Of a DNA stretch of 64,000 bases, positions 1 to 7,946 are shown piece after piece. The stretch's first letter is position 1; every line of letters begins with the position of its first letter. This DNA is from Pirellulales bacterium (GTDB taxonomy: Bacteria > Planctomycetota > Planctomycetia > Pirellulales > JADZDJ01): positions 1 to 64,000 of the forward strand of contig DASRSD010000128.1 in assembly GCA_035656635.1 (NCBI GenBank), written 5' to 3'. The notes beneath the pieces are model-generated. The model did no database searches, had not been told where the DNA came from, and worked only from the letters and a program-made list of their open reading frames with translations. A program made the position numbers and the translations under genes.

Positions 1-41
1 TGGACGAAATGAAAGCCGAAATGGCCACGACGAGCGAGTAG
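1..41 (+). CDS. C-terminal tail of a gene entering from the left (partial)
   Basis: The third reading frame is open from the window edge to a TAG at 39-41 and would encode a short charged tail (DEMKAEMATTSE). The other two forward frames also end soon, so frame choice rests only on the coding-like composition and on the promoter that follows at once. Too little is visible to suggest a function. Confidence 0.35.
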   Translation, partial: DEMKAEMATTSE

Positions 42-66
42 CGCTCTTCTGTCCCTCCGGGAAAAA

Positions 67-96
67 TTGACAGCGCCCTATCATATGCGACATACT
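67..96 (+). promoter_or_regulatory. Candidate sigma70-type promoter for the PEP-CTERM gene
   Basis: A perfect -35 hexamer TTGACA (67-72) is followed after 18 bases by CATACT (91-96), four of six matches to the -10 consensus. It ends 46 bases before the ATG at 143, in a gap between two genes, where a promoter is expected. Inferred from sequence only. Confidence 0.5.
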
Positions 97-142
97 GGCG
101 GTCTCATCTTGATTTCAACGTCGGTCGACTGAGGAACCAGCC

Positions 143-889
143 ATGAACCGTCAACTCATTGTTTTGCTTACTGCTTGGTGTATCGGCGCCGCGATTCGTT
201 TGTCCGCGGCTCCCTTTCAAGATTTGGATTTTGAGCAAGCCACCATTCATTCGCCGCCAGCCAATTACGTTCCCAATGGTAATGCGATCGGTTTAAACCC
301 TATCAGTGCGGCCGCGGCTTTCCCATTTTGGACTGCCCAGGAAGATTCCACCATTTGCACGGCGGTCTGGGGCGGAGGTGGCGCTTTGGACGAAACCTCG
401 GTGGCGCTGCTCGATGCATCCGGATTTCCCAAACCAATTGACGGAAACTATAGCCTGGAACTTTCCGCTTACGCAGACGCTCCATCAGGCTCAGGCTTAT
501 ATAAGGCTTCCTCCATCTCACAAACGGGCGACATACCGGCCAATGCCAAATCGATTTTGATCCTGTTGCGCGGCGTTGGGCCGCCGGCAAATGTTCGGGA
601 TGTTCCCACCGTTACGATCAACGGCAACGTTATCAACATGATCACGCTGTCCAGTTCCAGTGGAGTCATGACGATGGCCGGTGATGTTAGTGCATTTGCA
701 GGCACATCTGCCCAATTCACGATTCAAGCTGCCGGTGTTTCGGGCCAAGGCACTTTTCTGGCCGAAGATTACATCGACATTGATGACATCTCTTTCTCTC
801 CCAATCCAGTTCCCGAACCCGGTGCTGTTTGTCTGGCATTAGGATGTGTTGGAGTCGTCTTGCTGCGTTTCCGCCGGAATGCGGCGTGA
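143..889 (+). CDS. PEP-CTERM sorting domain protein
   Basis: Secreted protein of 248 residues. The N-terminus is a signal peptide (hydrophobic residues about 5-22, probable cleavage after LSA-A). The C-terminus, residues about 221-246, has the three-part sorting signal: PEP box in VPEPGAV, a hydrophobic helix, and a basic RFRRN end. In PEP-CTERM systems an exosortase cleaves this tail and the protein goes to the surface or exopolysaccharide matrix. No exosortase lies in this window. The middle is Ser/Gly/Asp-rich, probably a beta-sandwich, with no catalytic motif that I recognise. The start is supported by GAGG at 131-134, eight bases before the ATG. The sorting signal is clear; the molecular role is unknown. 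Confidence 0.85.
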   Translation: MNRQLIVLLTAWCIGAAIRLSAAPFQDLDFEQATIHSPPANYVPNGNAIGLNPISAAAAFPFWTAQEDSTICTAVWGGGGALDETSVALLDASGFPKPIDGNYSLELSAYADAPSGSGLYKASSISQTGDIPANAKSILILLRGVGPPANVRDVPTVTINGNVINMITLSSSSGVMTMAGDVSAFAGTSAQFTIQAAGVSGQGTFLAEDYIDIDDISFSPNPVPEPGAVCLALGCVGVVLLRFRRNAA

Positions 890-954
890 ACAGTTTCAAT
901 CGATAAGTCGGCGCAAGCGGTCGTCCGCGAACATCACTTGCGCACAGGCAACTC

Positions 955-1611
955 TCAGACGCTGCTGGAATGCATCAGCGAAAGAACCTTTAAGCCGTCT
1001 TCTAATAGGGCGGCGGTTTCCGGGGGCGGCACGCGCTTCGACGTTTTATAAAGTAGCAGCCGATTGCCAGTGCCCTCGGTGCTCCAGCCTAGGTTTTGCT
1101 CGTAAAAATCCAGAACTGGCAAAGTAAATAAATCGCGAACGGCGTCCACATCGCTGCCGCGAAGCAGATATTTGCTGTTGAATTCCGGGTGGTTGTCGAA
1201 CTCGATGCTTTGCTTTCCAAATAAAGTGCCCAGCTTGCTCCACATTCCTTTGGGGCTAAGCGTAAAGTCGGGCAATGTCAACGCCTCTGCCTGAAAGCCG
1301 ATTACCGATTGCCGCCAAATTGTCGAACTGCGGCCGCCGCCGGTGACATATTTGTAGTCGAAAATATTTACGGAAATGCTTTGTGAATTGCCGCGCAGCA
1401 GATTCGACAGCTCCTTGCCGTGGCCGAGTTTCATCAAGGGCATGTCGGCCAATGATTTTTGATAATCGGAGTTTCCCTTGGAAAAGAACTCGAAACCGAG
1501 TTGTTCGGCGGCCTGCCGCAACCCGGCGACGCGCTTTTTCCGCGATTGCGACGAGGTAATTAAACCGATCACCATGACCACCACGAAAATGCAAATCAAG
1601 AACACAAACAA
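955..1611 (-). CDS. Membrane-anchored hypothetical protein
   Basis: I do not recognise this family. From the TTG at 1611 it has about 218 residues: one N-terminal transmembrane helix (about 2-20), a basic stretch, then a soluble domain probably in the cytoplasm, ending in a Pro/Glu segment. The frame is open further upstream, but there it overlaps the preceding gene and contains no ATG. The TTG is chosen because GGAGGAA lies 11 bases before it and the protein then begins with its membrane helix. It is downstream of the glycosidase-like gene on the same strand, 139 bases away, so it may be in its own unit. Start uncertain; coding status fairly safe. Confidence 0.6.
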   Translation of the reverse strand: MFVFLICIFVVVMVIGLITSSQSRKKRVAGLRQAAEQLGFEFFSKGNSDYQKSLADMPLMKLGHGKELSNLLRGNSQSISVNIFDYKYVTGGGRSSTIWRQSVIGFQAEALTLPDFTLSPKGMWSKLGTLFGKQSIEFDNHPEFNSKYLLRGSDVDAVRDLFTLPVLDFYEQNLGWSTEGTGNRLLLYKTSKRVPPPETAALLEDGLKVLSLMHSSSV

Positions 1612-1750
1612 TACCTGGGCATTTCCTCCCCGGCCTGCAGCCAAAAGTAAATTGCCGCCCACGTGCAACACAACGCGATCCTTTGCCAATTTGCTCCTGC
1701 CGCCGGTGAAAACTTTCGCTACGTAAAAATAGCACGGCAACGGCCCGCGG

Positions 1751-3415
1751 TTAATTATTTTCGTGAACCCGCGTAATTCGTAGTGCGATATACGGCTTGC
1801 CAGGCAACGTGATAGTGGCGTGGCTGGGGCAGTTATAGCGATAGGGTGTTTCCTTGGCCACCTCGAACTCGCCCGGCACGGGAGCAATGGTCATGTTCCA
1901 GGCGTCGATGATTTCGGCGCGAAATTTCATCGGCAATTGCGACGGTTTGGAAATGGGGAGCGAAAACGTCCATTCCTGCGGCGCCTCTTTCCCGAAGTAG
2001 ACGAGATAATATTCGTTTGGCTTGCCGGCGGTGCGTAAATCTTGCCACTTATCGATGGGGTTAATTCCCTCCGGCGGTCCGGCTTCCACAATTTTTTTCA
2101 AAAAACCGATGCGCGGCGGACTTTCTCCCCGCAATACGCCGCCGCTGGCCCAGGCAATTTGATCGTCCGAATGTTGGTATGTTTCGCCGTGCGTGGCATA
2201 GGTTCCGGCCATGATGGCCACCCAAAACCGATGCACCATTTCTTGCGGCGTTAGGTTGCCCCAGCGCACCGGCAAGTCGCCTTCGTACTTTACTTCGTCA
2301 TAAATGATCGGCTTGCGATACACGTCGCGCAGAATTTCGGCGCGGCCAATATCTTCCACGGCCGATCCGTTTTGGATGCTGGCATGCGTCACCAGCGGAT
2401 TGGTGTGGTTGTAAAGCACCGCGCAATTGTGAATGGAGCGCAAATGGGAATACGGATCGTCGGCCGCCACGATTTCAAAAAAGCGGTTCCAATCGCTTTC
2501 TTTTTTTTGCTTGAGCAAATCCCACTCGTTGGCTAGCGACCACCACACGTTGCGATACGCCGCCAGCCGCGCCACCACGTAGTGCAAGTATAAATCGTCC
2601 GCTGCGGCCGGCATTTGGTCGAAGCCCCAATGACCCTTATCGTAGGGGTGAAATAAAATGATGTCCGCCTCCACGCCCCGTTGGCCCAGTTGCGAAATGC
2701 ACTGCTCCAAGTGCTGGAAAAACGCGGGGTTAAACCGCGTGAAATCCCATTGGTTTGGCGGAGTGCCTACATACGGATACAACGCCGGTTCGCGATGATT
2801 GTGGTCGTACCACTTCGGGAACAAGCACATCCGCACTTTATTGAATGGGTTTTGTGCCAATGTGGCGAGCGTTTGCCGCTGTAATTCCTCGGTTTGATGA
2901 ATCCAGGCGTAACACGTGGTGCCAAACGGAAAAAATGGCGTGCCGTCGGCATACGCGAAATGATACGTGTTGTTTACATGAACGGGTCCATGGTTGCCGC
3001 TGGCCGCAGCGACAACCGTAAAGGCTCCTTGCTTGCCATCCAGTTCGGTTCGATTGCTGTGGGTAATGTATTCCCACGTGCCTGGAGCATTGGGCATGAA
3101 ACGCACACGGTAAATGCCATCGCCGTCGTAGAACCCGTGAACAGTGATGGGTTTATCCAGTGAAGAGTCCTTCAATTTGGAGGGCTGAAAGCTGGCCGAC
3201 AATTGAACTTCGACAAATGGATTTCCCTCCACTGGGCCGGGCAATTCGACTTCAAAAATTCCCCATTGTTCCACCGGCTTGGAAGCAGCCGACGGATTCC
3301 CCAGCGGCTCGGCTGCAATAGCCGCCCGAATTATGCCTGCCGCCACGGCAACTAGGAATAAAATTCGCCGGCAAGGGAACTCTGTTACCCCAAAGCTAAA
3401 GCACGAAGTTGCCAT
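1751..3415 (-). CDS. Secreted glycosidase-like protein (DUF5060/DUF4038/DUF5605 type)
   Basis: Probable exported glycoside hydrolase of 554 residues. From the ATG at 3415 the N-terminus is a signal peptide (RRILFLVAVAAG followed by AIAA-EP). Residues about 50-135 resemble the DUF5060 beta-sandwich, and about 150-410 the DUF4038 TIM barrel, with its usual opening HFAYADGTPFFPFGTT. Two acidic residues sit where retaining glycosidases of this fold keep theirs: E297 in SLANEWD (acid/base) and E374 in IIYDEVKYEGD (nucleophile). The C-terminal part resembles DUF5605. A GTG at 3502 inside the end of bioB would add 29 residues and hide the signal peptide, so it is less likely. Substrate unknown; related families act on plant or algal polysaccharides. 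Confidence 0.75.
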   Translation of the reverse strand: MATSCFSFGVTEFPCRRILFLVAVAAGIIRAAIAAEPLGNPSAASKPVEQWGIFEVELPGPVEGNPFVEVQLSASFQPSKLKDSSLDKPITVHGFYDGDGIYRVRFMPNAPGTWEYITHSNRTELDGKQGAFTVVAAASGNHGPVHVNNTYHFAYADGTPFFPFGTTCYAWIHQTEELQRQTLATLAQNPFNKVRMCLFPKWYDHNHREPALYPYVGTPPNQWDFTRFNPAFFQHLEQCISQLGQRGVEADIILFHPYDKGHWGFDQMPAAADDLYLHYVVARLAAYRNVWWSLANEWDLLKQKKESDWNRFFEIVAADDPYSHLRSIHNCAVLYNHTNPLVTHASIQNGSAVEDIGRAEILRDVYRKPIIYDEVKYEGDLPVRWGNLTPQEMVHRFWVAIMAGTYATHGETYQHSDDQIAWASGGVLRGESPPRIGFLKKIVEAGPPEGINPIDKWQDLRTAGKPNEYYLVYFGKEAPQEWTFSLPISKPSQLPMKFRAEIIDAWNMTIAPVPGEFEVAKETPYRYNCPSHATITLPGKPYIALRITRVHENN

Positions 3416-3488
3416 AAATCGTGGCCCGATGTTGCGCCGCGCGCTGAAATCCCCCGGCCGAATCCACAACGCGAATTCACACCATGCC

Positions 3489-4517
3489 TTAGCGTCGATC
3501 ACCGGTAATGGTGAAGCCTAGCTCTTCAATCATTTTATAATCGGCATCCGGGGCTTGCCCCTTGGTCGTGAGATAATCTCCGACAAAAACTGAATTAGCA
3601 ACATACAATCCCAGGGCCTGCAAGCTCCCCAAGTGAATTTCGCGTCCGCCGGCAATGCGAATTTCGGTTGCCGGATTCACCAACCGCATCAGGCACAGCG
3701 CTTTCAAACAATAGCGCGGGTTAAGCCGCTGTGGGCCGGCCAGCGGAGTGCCGTCGATCGAGTTCAGAAAGTTCAACGGGATCGATTCCACCGCCATGTC
3801 GCGCAGCGCAAAGGCCATGTCGACCACGTCGGCATCGTATTCGCCCATGCCAATGATTCCGCCTGAGCACAGTTCCAGCCCGGCGGCCCGCACCGCCTGC
3901 AATGTATCGACCCGATCTTGCCAGGTGTGCGTAGTGCAAATTTCCGGGTAAAACCGCTGGCTGGTGTTTAAGTTGTGGTTCACTTTGTCGACGCCACAGG
4001 CTTTCAGCCGCTGCGCTTGCTCCGGGGTAAGCAAACCCAGGCATGCGCACACGTTCAATCCGTACTGGGCTTTGATTTTGGGCACAATGTGCTCGACCGC
4101 TTCCATCTCGCGCTCCGAGGGTCCACGGGCTGAAATGACCAAGCAGTAGGTGCTGGCACCACGCTCGTGGCATATTCGGGCGGCATCGAGCAGCTTGCTT
4201 TCCGAAATCAGGTTGTAAACCGGAATTTCGGCTTGCGATACTTTCGATTGCGAGCAGTAGCCGCAATCTTCAGGGCAGAGGCCGCTTTTGGCGTTCATCA
4301 AAAAGTAGAGCTGCACGGTCCGGCCCCAGTGACGCTGTCGGATTTTGAAGCAGGCGGCGATGAGATCGAGGAGTTCTTCATCGGGCGATTTCAATACCGC
4401 CAAGGCTTCGTCGCGGGTAAGTTGGTGGCCATCAAGAACGCGCTGCGCCAACTCTTGCCAGGAGTTTGCGGCAGAAGCCGATGTTATTTCAGTCGAAAAT
4501 ACAACAGGTTGGGGCAT
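3489..4517 (-). CDS. bioB: Biotin synthase
   Basis: Radical-SAM enzyme that inserts sulfur into dethiobiotin, the last step of biotin synthesis, in the cytoplasm. The 342 residues match the family length. The radical-SAM cysteines are C81, C85 and C88 in CPEDCGYC, followed by SQSKVSQ. Other family blocks are CACLGLLTPEQAQRLK, VNHNLNTS, GGIIGMGE and the C-terminal IRIAGGREIHLG with the arginine near the second cluster. No other bio genes are in the window. Its end overlaps a possible GTG start of the next gene, but that gene probably starts 73 bases downstream. Confidence 0.97.
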   Translation of the reverse strand: MPQPVVFSTEITSASAANSWQELAQRVLDGHQLTRDEALAVLKSPDEELLDLIAACFKIRQRHWGRTVQLYFLMNAKSGLCPEDCGYCSQSKVSQAEIPVYNLISESKLLDAARICHERGASTYCLVISARGPSEREMEAVEHIVPKIKAQYGLNVCACLGLLTPEQAQRLKACGVDKVNHNLNTSQRFYPEICTTHTWQDRVDTLQAVRAAGLELCSGGIIGMGEYDADVVDMAFALRDMAVESIPLNFLNSIDGTPLAGPQRLNPRYCLKALCLMRLVNPATEIRIAGGREIHLGSLQALGLYVANSVFVGDYLTTKGQAPDADYKMIEELGFTITGDRR

Positions 4518-4719
4518 AAGAAGAAAGCGAAAAATTCAAGTAGGGGTGGTCACGATTTTTTAGCCGTGCGGCATGCGCGCTGGCGGCCATAAATGGCACA
4601 ATGCTGCTTGCACGTTCACCCAGTATGGTCGCAAAACATGCCGAGTGAAAGGTGAAAGAGCCACCCCGCGGCTTAAAAATCGGCTTGGCAATGGGAGCCG
4701 GGTGACCGACAATGAGGAT

Positions 4720-5280
4720 ATGTCACGACAGCATTTTGTACGCGTGGGATTGATGGGGCACGTCGGGCGGTTTACGTCCGTCGATGCCGTGGCCTATCCG
4801 CGCGCAAGCCGTGTGATTGTGCGCACCAGCCGCGGATTGGAAACTGGCGAAGTGCTTGGCCCGGCCGAGGAATCGGCAGCACGCGGCGCGGGCGACGGTT
4901 CCATTCTGCGAGGCATGACCGTGGAAGATGAACTGCTGATATCCCGGCTAGAAAAGAACCGCCAAAAAGCGCTGGAAGCGTGCACGCAGCGGCTGGCCGA
5001 GCGGAGAATTTCGGCGACCTTGTTTGATGTGGAGCACCTGTTCGATGGCCGCTCATTGTTCTTCTATTTTCTGGGTGAAGTGACGCCGGAAATTGAAGCG
5101 ATTACCACCGAGCTGGCTGAGGTGTACGATGCCGCCGCCGAGTTTCGCAAGTTTTCCGAAACCCTGGCCACGGGCTGCGGGCCTGGCTGTGGCACGGAAG
5201 AAGCAGCGGGACATGGCGGTTGCACATTGTGCGCCACGGCCTGCGCCGTCGCCGGAGCTTGCGGCACAAAGCGCAGATAA
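4720..5280 (+). CDS. PSP1 C-terminal domain protein with a Cys-rich tail (YaaT/RicT-like)
   Basis: The protein has 186 residues. The region from FVRVGLMGHVGRFTSVD to YFLGEVTPEIEAI matches the PSP1 C-terminal domain, whose best-known member RicT (YaaT) of Bacillus belongs to a complex influencing RNA processing and development. The last 40 residues carry six cysteines (CGPGC, CTLCATAC, C), suggesting a metal or Fe-S site; RicAFT is reported to hold Fe-S clusters. The ATG at 4720 fits the usual family N-terminus. A GTG at 4702 with GGGAG just before it is an alternative that adds six residues. The track frame extends further upstream, but there the sequence is not protein-like. It converges with the carbonic anhydrase gene. 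Confidence 0.8.
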   Translation: MSRQHFVRVGLMGHVGRFTSVDAVAYPRASRVIVRTSRGLETGEVLGPAEESAARGAGDGSILRGMTVEDELLISRLEKNRQKALEACTQRLAERRISATLFDVEHLFDGRSLFFYFLGEVTPEIEAITTELAEVYDAAAEFRKFSETLATGCGPGCGTEEAAGHGGCTLCATACAVAGACGTKRR

Positions 5281-5305
5281 TCAAACACCGCTAATCAAAC
5301 ACCGC
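5278..5305. repeat. 14-base perfect tandem duplication across two stop codons
   Basis: TAATCAAACACCGC occurs twice head to tail, at 5278-5291 and 5292-5305. The first copy supplies the TAA stop of the PSP1 gene and the second contains the complement of the TGA stop of the carbonic anhydrase gene, so the two convergent genes are separated only by the repeat. It looks like a recent replication-slippage duplication. Confidence 0.9.
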
Positions 5306-5807
5306 GGTATTGCTTTGCCTGTCCTACGTAACGGCTGGCGGTTAATTGGAGTTGATCGAGTTCTTCCGGCGTAACCGCGCGCACCACCCGAGCAGGAATG
5401 CCCAGCACCAGCGAGCCGGGAGGGATTTGCGTTCCCTCGGTGACGACCGTGCCTGTGCCAATGATGCTGCCTGTGCCAATGCGAGCACCGTTCATCAATA
5501 CCGAGCGCATGCCCACCAGCACATCGTTTTCGACCACAGCGCCATGAACAATCGCGCCGTGCCCGACCGTTACGCCCGCGCCAATCGTGCAGGGGAAACC
5601 TGGATCGGCGTGCAGAATGCAACCATCTTGAATGTTGGTGCGTTGACCGATGCGAATGGCTTCGGTGTCGCCGCGCAGCACGGCATTGAACCAGACGCTA
5701 GATTCCTCGTCCAGATGCACATCGCCAATGACAATTGCGCCAGCGGCAATGAACACGCTTTCGTGAGCCAGCTCGGGGCGAAATTCGATCCCTGGCATGG
5801 TGGTCAT
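5295..5807 (-). CDS. Gamma-class carbonic anhydrase family protein
   Basis: Left-handed beta-helix trimer protein of 170 residues, the usual length for the YrdA/gamma-CA family. Hexapeptide repeats (IGAGVTV, IGTGSIIG) run through the sequence. The three zinc ligands are present as H66 (ILHAD), H83 (VGHGA) and H88 (VHGA). The expected activity is hydration of CO2, although many close homologues have weak or unproven activity. Its start overlaps the upstream TPR gene by four bases (ATGA), so the two are probably translationally coupled at the end of the leuCD run. Confidence 0.92.
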   Translation of the reverse strand: MTTMPGIEFRPELAHESVFIAAGAIVIGDVHLDEESSVWFNAVLRGDTEAIRIGQRTNIQDGCILHADPGFPCTIGAGVTVGHGAIVHGAVVENDVLVGMRSVLMNGARIGTGSIIGTGTVVTEGTQIPPGSLVLGIPARVVRAVTPEELDQLQLTASRYVGQAKQYRGV

Positions 5808-6130
5808 TCTCCGACAGTCCCCAACGATGCCAATAGCTCGCTCATTTCTCCTGCGGCGTGGGCATTGGCCTGCCGACGGGCTTCCTCAATTCCAGCGCGG
5901 AGCGTGTCTCGCGCTTCAGGAATTCGATTTAGCTTCACCAGTTGCTGGGCGGCCATGAAAAATGCCGGGACGTAAGGCGCAGAATCGTTCTGCAATTCCC
6001 GCAATCCGGAAAGGCTGCGCTCGTGATCGCTTTCCTTTTCCAATTCCATGGCCAGGCTGTAACGCAGGAATTGATCGGTCGGCTCCAGCGCCAATAAACC
6101 TTCAATTCGGCTACGACGAGATTCAGGCAT
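5804..6130 (-). CDS. Small TPR-like protein
   Basis: A 108-residue helical protein with a pattern of two or three tetratricopeptide-like helix pairs (LEPTDQFLRYSLAMELEKES; APYVPAFFMAAQQLVKLNRIPEARDTL). No signal peptide or membrane segment, so probably cytoplasmic and protein-binding. It lies 35 bases after the propeller gene and overlaps the carbonic anhydrase gene by four bases, suggesting co-transcription. I cannot name a partner. Confidence 0.75.
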   Translation of the reverse strand: MPESRRSRIEGLLALEPTDQFLRYSLAMELEKESDHERSLSGLRELQNDSAPYVPAFFMAAQQLVKLNRIPEARDTLRAGIEEARRQANAHAAGEMSELLASLGTVGE

Positions 6131-6165
6131 ACGTTGTAATTCGCTTCCGCCGTTTCGAGGTGGGT

Positions 6166-7284
6166 TTACAAATCGCCGGTAATTTTGAGCAGCTTTCCCG
6201 ATTTCGCGCTGGAGTCGTTCTTTGCGCTATCGCCGGCCGGCCCGAGCGCGGTCGCCCATAAGGTGCTGTCGGTTCCGAAGGTCATTGCCGACGGTTGCTC
6301 CAGCGCCGTCATTTTGACTGCCTTCACGCCCGCGCGGTCGTCCACTTTGCCGGCATCCAAGCGATATAGCCCATCATCATCCGATTTGCCTGCCGAGCGA
6401 GTAATCGCATATAACCGGCCATGCTCGGGACTGTACGCCAGGGCCACAACGTCGGTCAGGGCGAGCGGCATGCTCGTGAGCAAGCTTCCGTTTCGCAATT
6501 GATAAAACGCCAAGCTCGCGCCGGAATGTGCATCATCGGCGGGAGTTTGGACCGCCACGAGCAGGCCATGGGGGCTAACGGTAGCGCAAATAATTGTGGG
6601 CGATTTGTTCGCGGCGCCGGATTTGAATAATCCATGAACCGAGTCAATCGAGTCGTGGTTTTTGCCCAAATCTGCTTTGTAAATGCCGGCCTTATCGTCG
6701 CCCCGCCGAGCGGCAATCAACAATGCCGATGACGAGAAATCGAATAGCGCCACGCTGAAACCGTTGATCTCACCGCTGTGAGCATTAGCGCCGGTGAAGA
6801 TGGCGATGGACTTGCGATTGCCGGCGGTGTAGCTCAGTGGCTTTTCTTCGGCGGCCGACCCAACCGTGGGCAGCTCGAACGCGCTAATTGCGGCTTCTTC
6901 GTGATCGTCCTGAATGGTGCTGCTTACCGTGGCCAGCGCATTGCGGCTTAAAAATGCCAATCCCCATAAGCCGCCGCTGGCGGCATTTGCGGCAGCAGGG
7001 GAGGCAATGGGAAAATCGATTACGGCTGGTGCTGCTTTTTCCGCGTGGGCAGGCGAAAAGCGCAGCACCTGGCCGGCGCCGCAATCGGCAATATAAACGT
7101 ACTCGGTTTCTGGCCGAACGGCGACGCTGCAGGGATGGTTTAGCCCACCGAGCACCGTTTCCACTTTGAGATTTTTCTTGGCTTCGCTCGTGTCCGTTCC
7201 TTTGGCGCCGTCCGCCCAGGCCGCGGCTGCGCTCAGCAGCCATCCGGCGACAACGATCAACCGAAATAACGATTTTCGCGGCAT
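6166..7284 (-). CDS. Secreted beta-propeller protein (NHL/SMP-30-like)
   Basis: The ATG at 7284 gives 372 residues with a signal peptide (FRLIVVAGWLLSAAAAWA). Repeated blades such as NHPCSVAVRPETEYVYIADC, PHGLLVAVQ, VVALAYSPEHGRLYAI and PSAMTFGTDSTLWATALG fit an NHL or SMP-30 propeller. No catalytic metal-site motif is evident, so binding or scaffolding is as likely as enzyme activity. An ATG at 7341 overlaps the leuD stop by four bases (ATGA) and could be used by coupling, adding 19 residues before the signal peptide. Its place within the leu run seems to reflect shared transcription, not a leucine function. Confidence 0.7.
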   Translation of the reverse strand: MPRKSLFRLIVVAGWLLSAAAAWADGAKGTDTSEAKKNLKVETVLGGLNHPCSVAVRPETEYVYIADCGAGQVLRFSPAHAEKAAPAVIDFPIASPAAANAASGGLWGLAFLSRNALATVSSTIQDDHEEAAISAFELPTVGSAAEEKPLSYTAGNRKSIAIFTGANAHSGEINGFSVALFDFSSSALLIAARRGDDKAGIYKADLGKNHDSIDSVHGLFKSGAANKSPTIICATVSPHGLLVAVQTPADDAHSGASLAFYQLRNGSLLTSMPLALTDVVALAYSPEHGRLYAITRSAGKSDDDGLYRLDAGKVDDRAGVKAVKMTALEQPSAMTFGTDSTLWATALGPAGDSAKNDSSAKSGKLLKITGDL

Positions 7285-7337
7285 CGCCTGGTATTTGTCT
7301 CGCGCAATAAAAACGGAAGTTCTGGCAGGCGTGGCAG

Positions 7338-7946
7338 TCATTGGGCGGCAACGGGCCTCATGCCCTGCTGTTTTTCGAAGGCGGTAATAGTGTCGACCTG
7401 TTGCAATGTCAGGCCAATGTCGTCCAGGCCGTGCAACAAGCAGTGGCGACGGAAGGCTTCTATTTCAAATGGCAGCGACAGACCATGCTCATCAGTTAAG
7501 CGGCATGCTTCCAAATCGGCCGTCAGCTTGTAACTAGGGTATTTAGCGCAGCGAGCAAACAAATCGTCCACGGTGACTTCTGGCAACACGATTGGCAGCA
7601 TGCCGTTTTTGAAGCAGTTGTTGTAGAAAATATCGGCAAAGCTGGGGGCAATGACCACGCGGAAACCGTAATCGGCCAGCGCCCACGGGGCATGTTCGCG
7701 GCTGGAACCGCAGCCAAAATTGCGCCGCGTCAGCAAAACACTTGCACCGCGGTTTTGCGGCCGATTCAATTCGAACTCGGGATTGTCTGAACCGTCGTCC
7801 TTAAACCGCCAATCAAAAAACAAGAACTTTCCGAAGCCCGTCCGTTCAATCCGCTTGAGAAATTGCTTGGGAATGATTTGATCGGTGTCGACATTAGCCC
7901 GATCCATCGGCGCGACCAAGCCTGTGTGTTTGGTGAAGGATTGCAT
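7338..7946 (-). CDS. leuD: 3-isopropylmalate dehydratase small subunit
   Basis: Small subunit of isopropylmalate isomerase, which converts 2-isopropylmalate to 3-isopropylmalate in leucine synthesis together with LeuC. The product has 202 residues, normal for LeuD. Family blocks are [19 protein letters not shown] near the start, [15 protein letters not shown], and [17 protein letters not shown]. The start is the ATG at 7946, which shares its A with the leuC stop (TAATG), typical translational coupling. The frame extends six codons further, but the overlap and the family alignment favour this start. Confidence 0.96.
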   Translation of the reverse strand: MQSFTKHTGLVAPMDRANVDTDQIIPKQFLKRIERTGFGKFLFFDWRFKDDGSDNPEFELNRPQNRGASVLLTRRNFGCGSSREHAPWALADYGFRVVIAPSFADIFYNNCFKNGMLPIVLPEVTVDDLFARCAKYPSYKLTADLEACRLTDEHGLSLPFEIEAFRRHCLLHGLDDIGLTLQQVDTITAFEKQQGMRPVAAQ

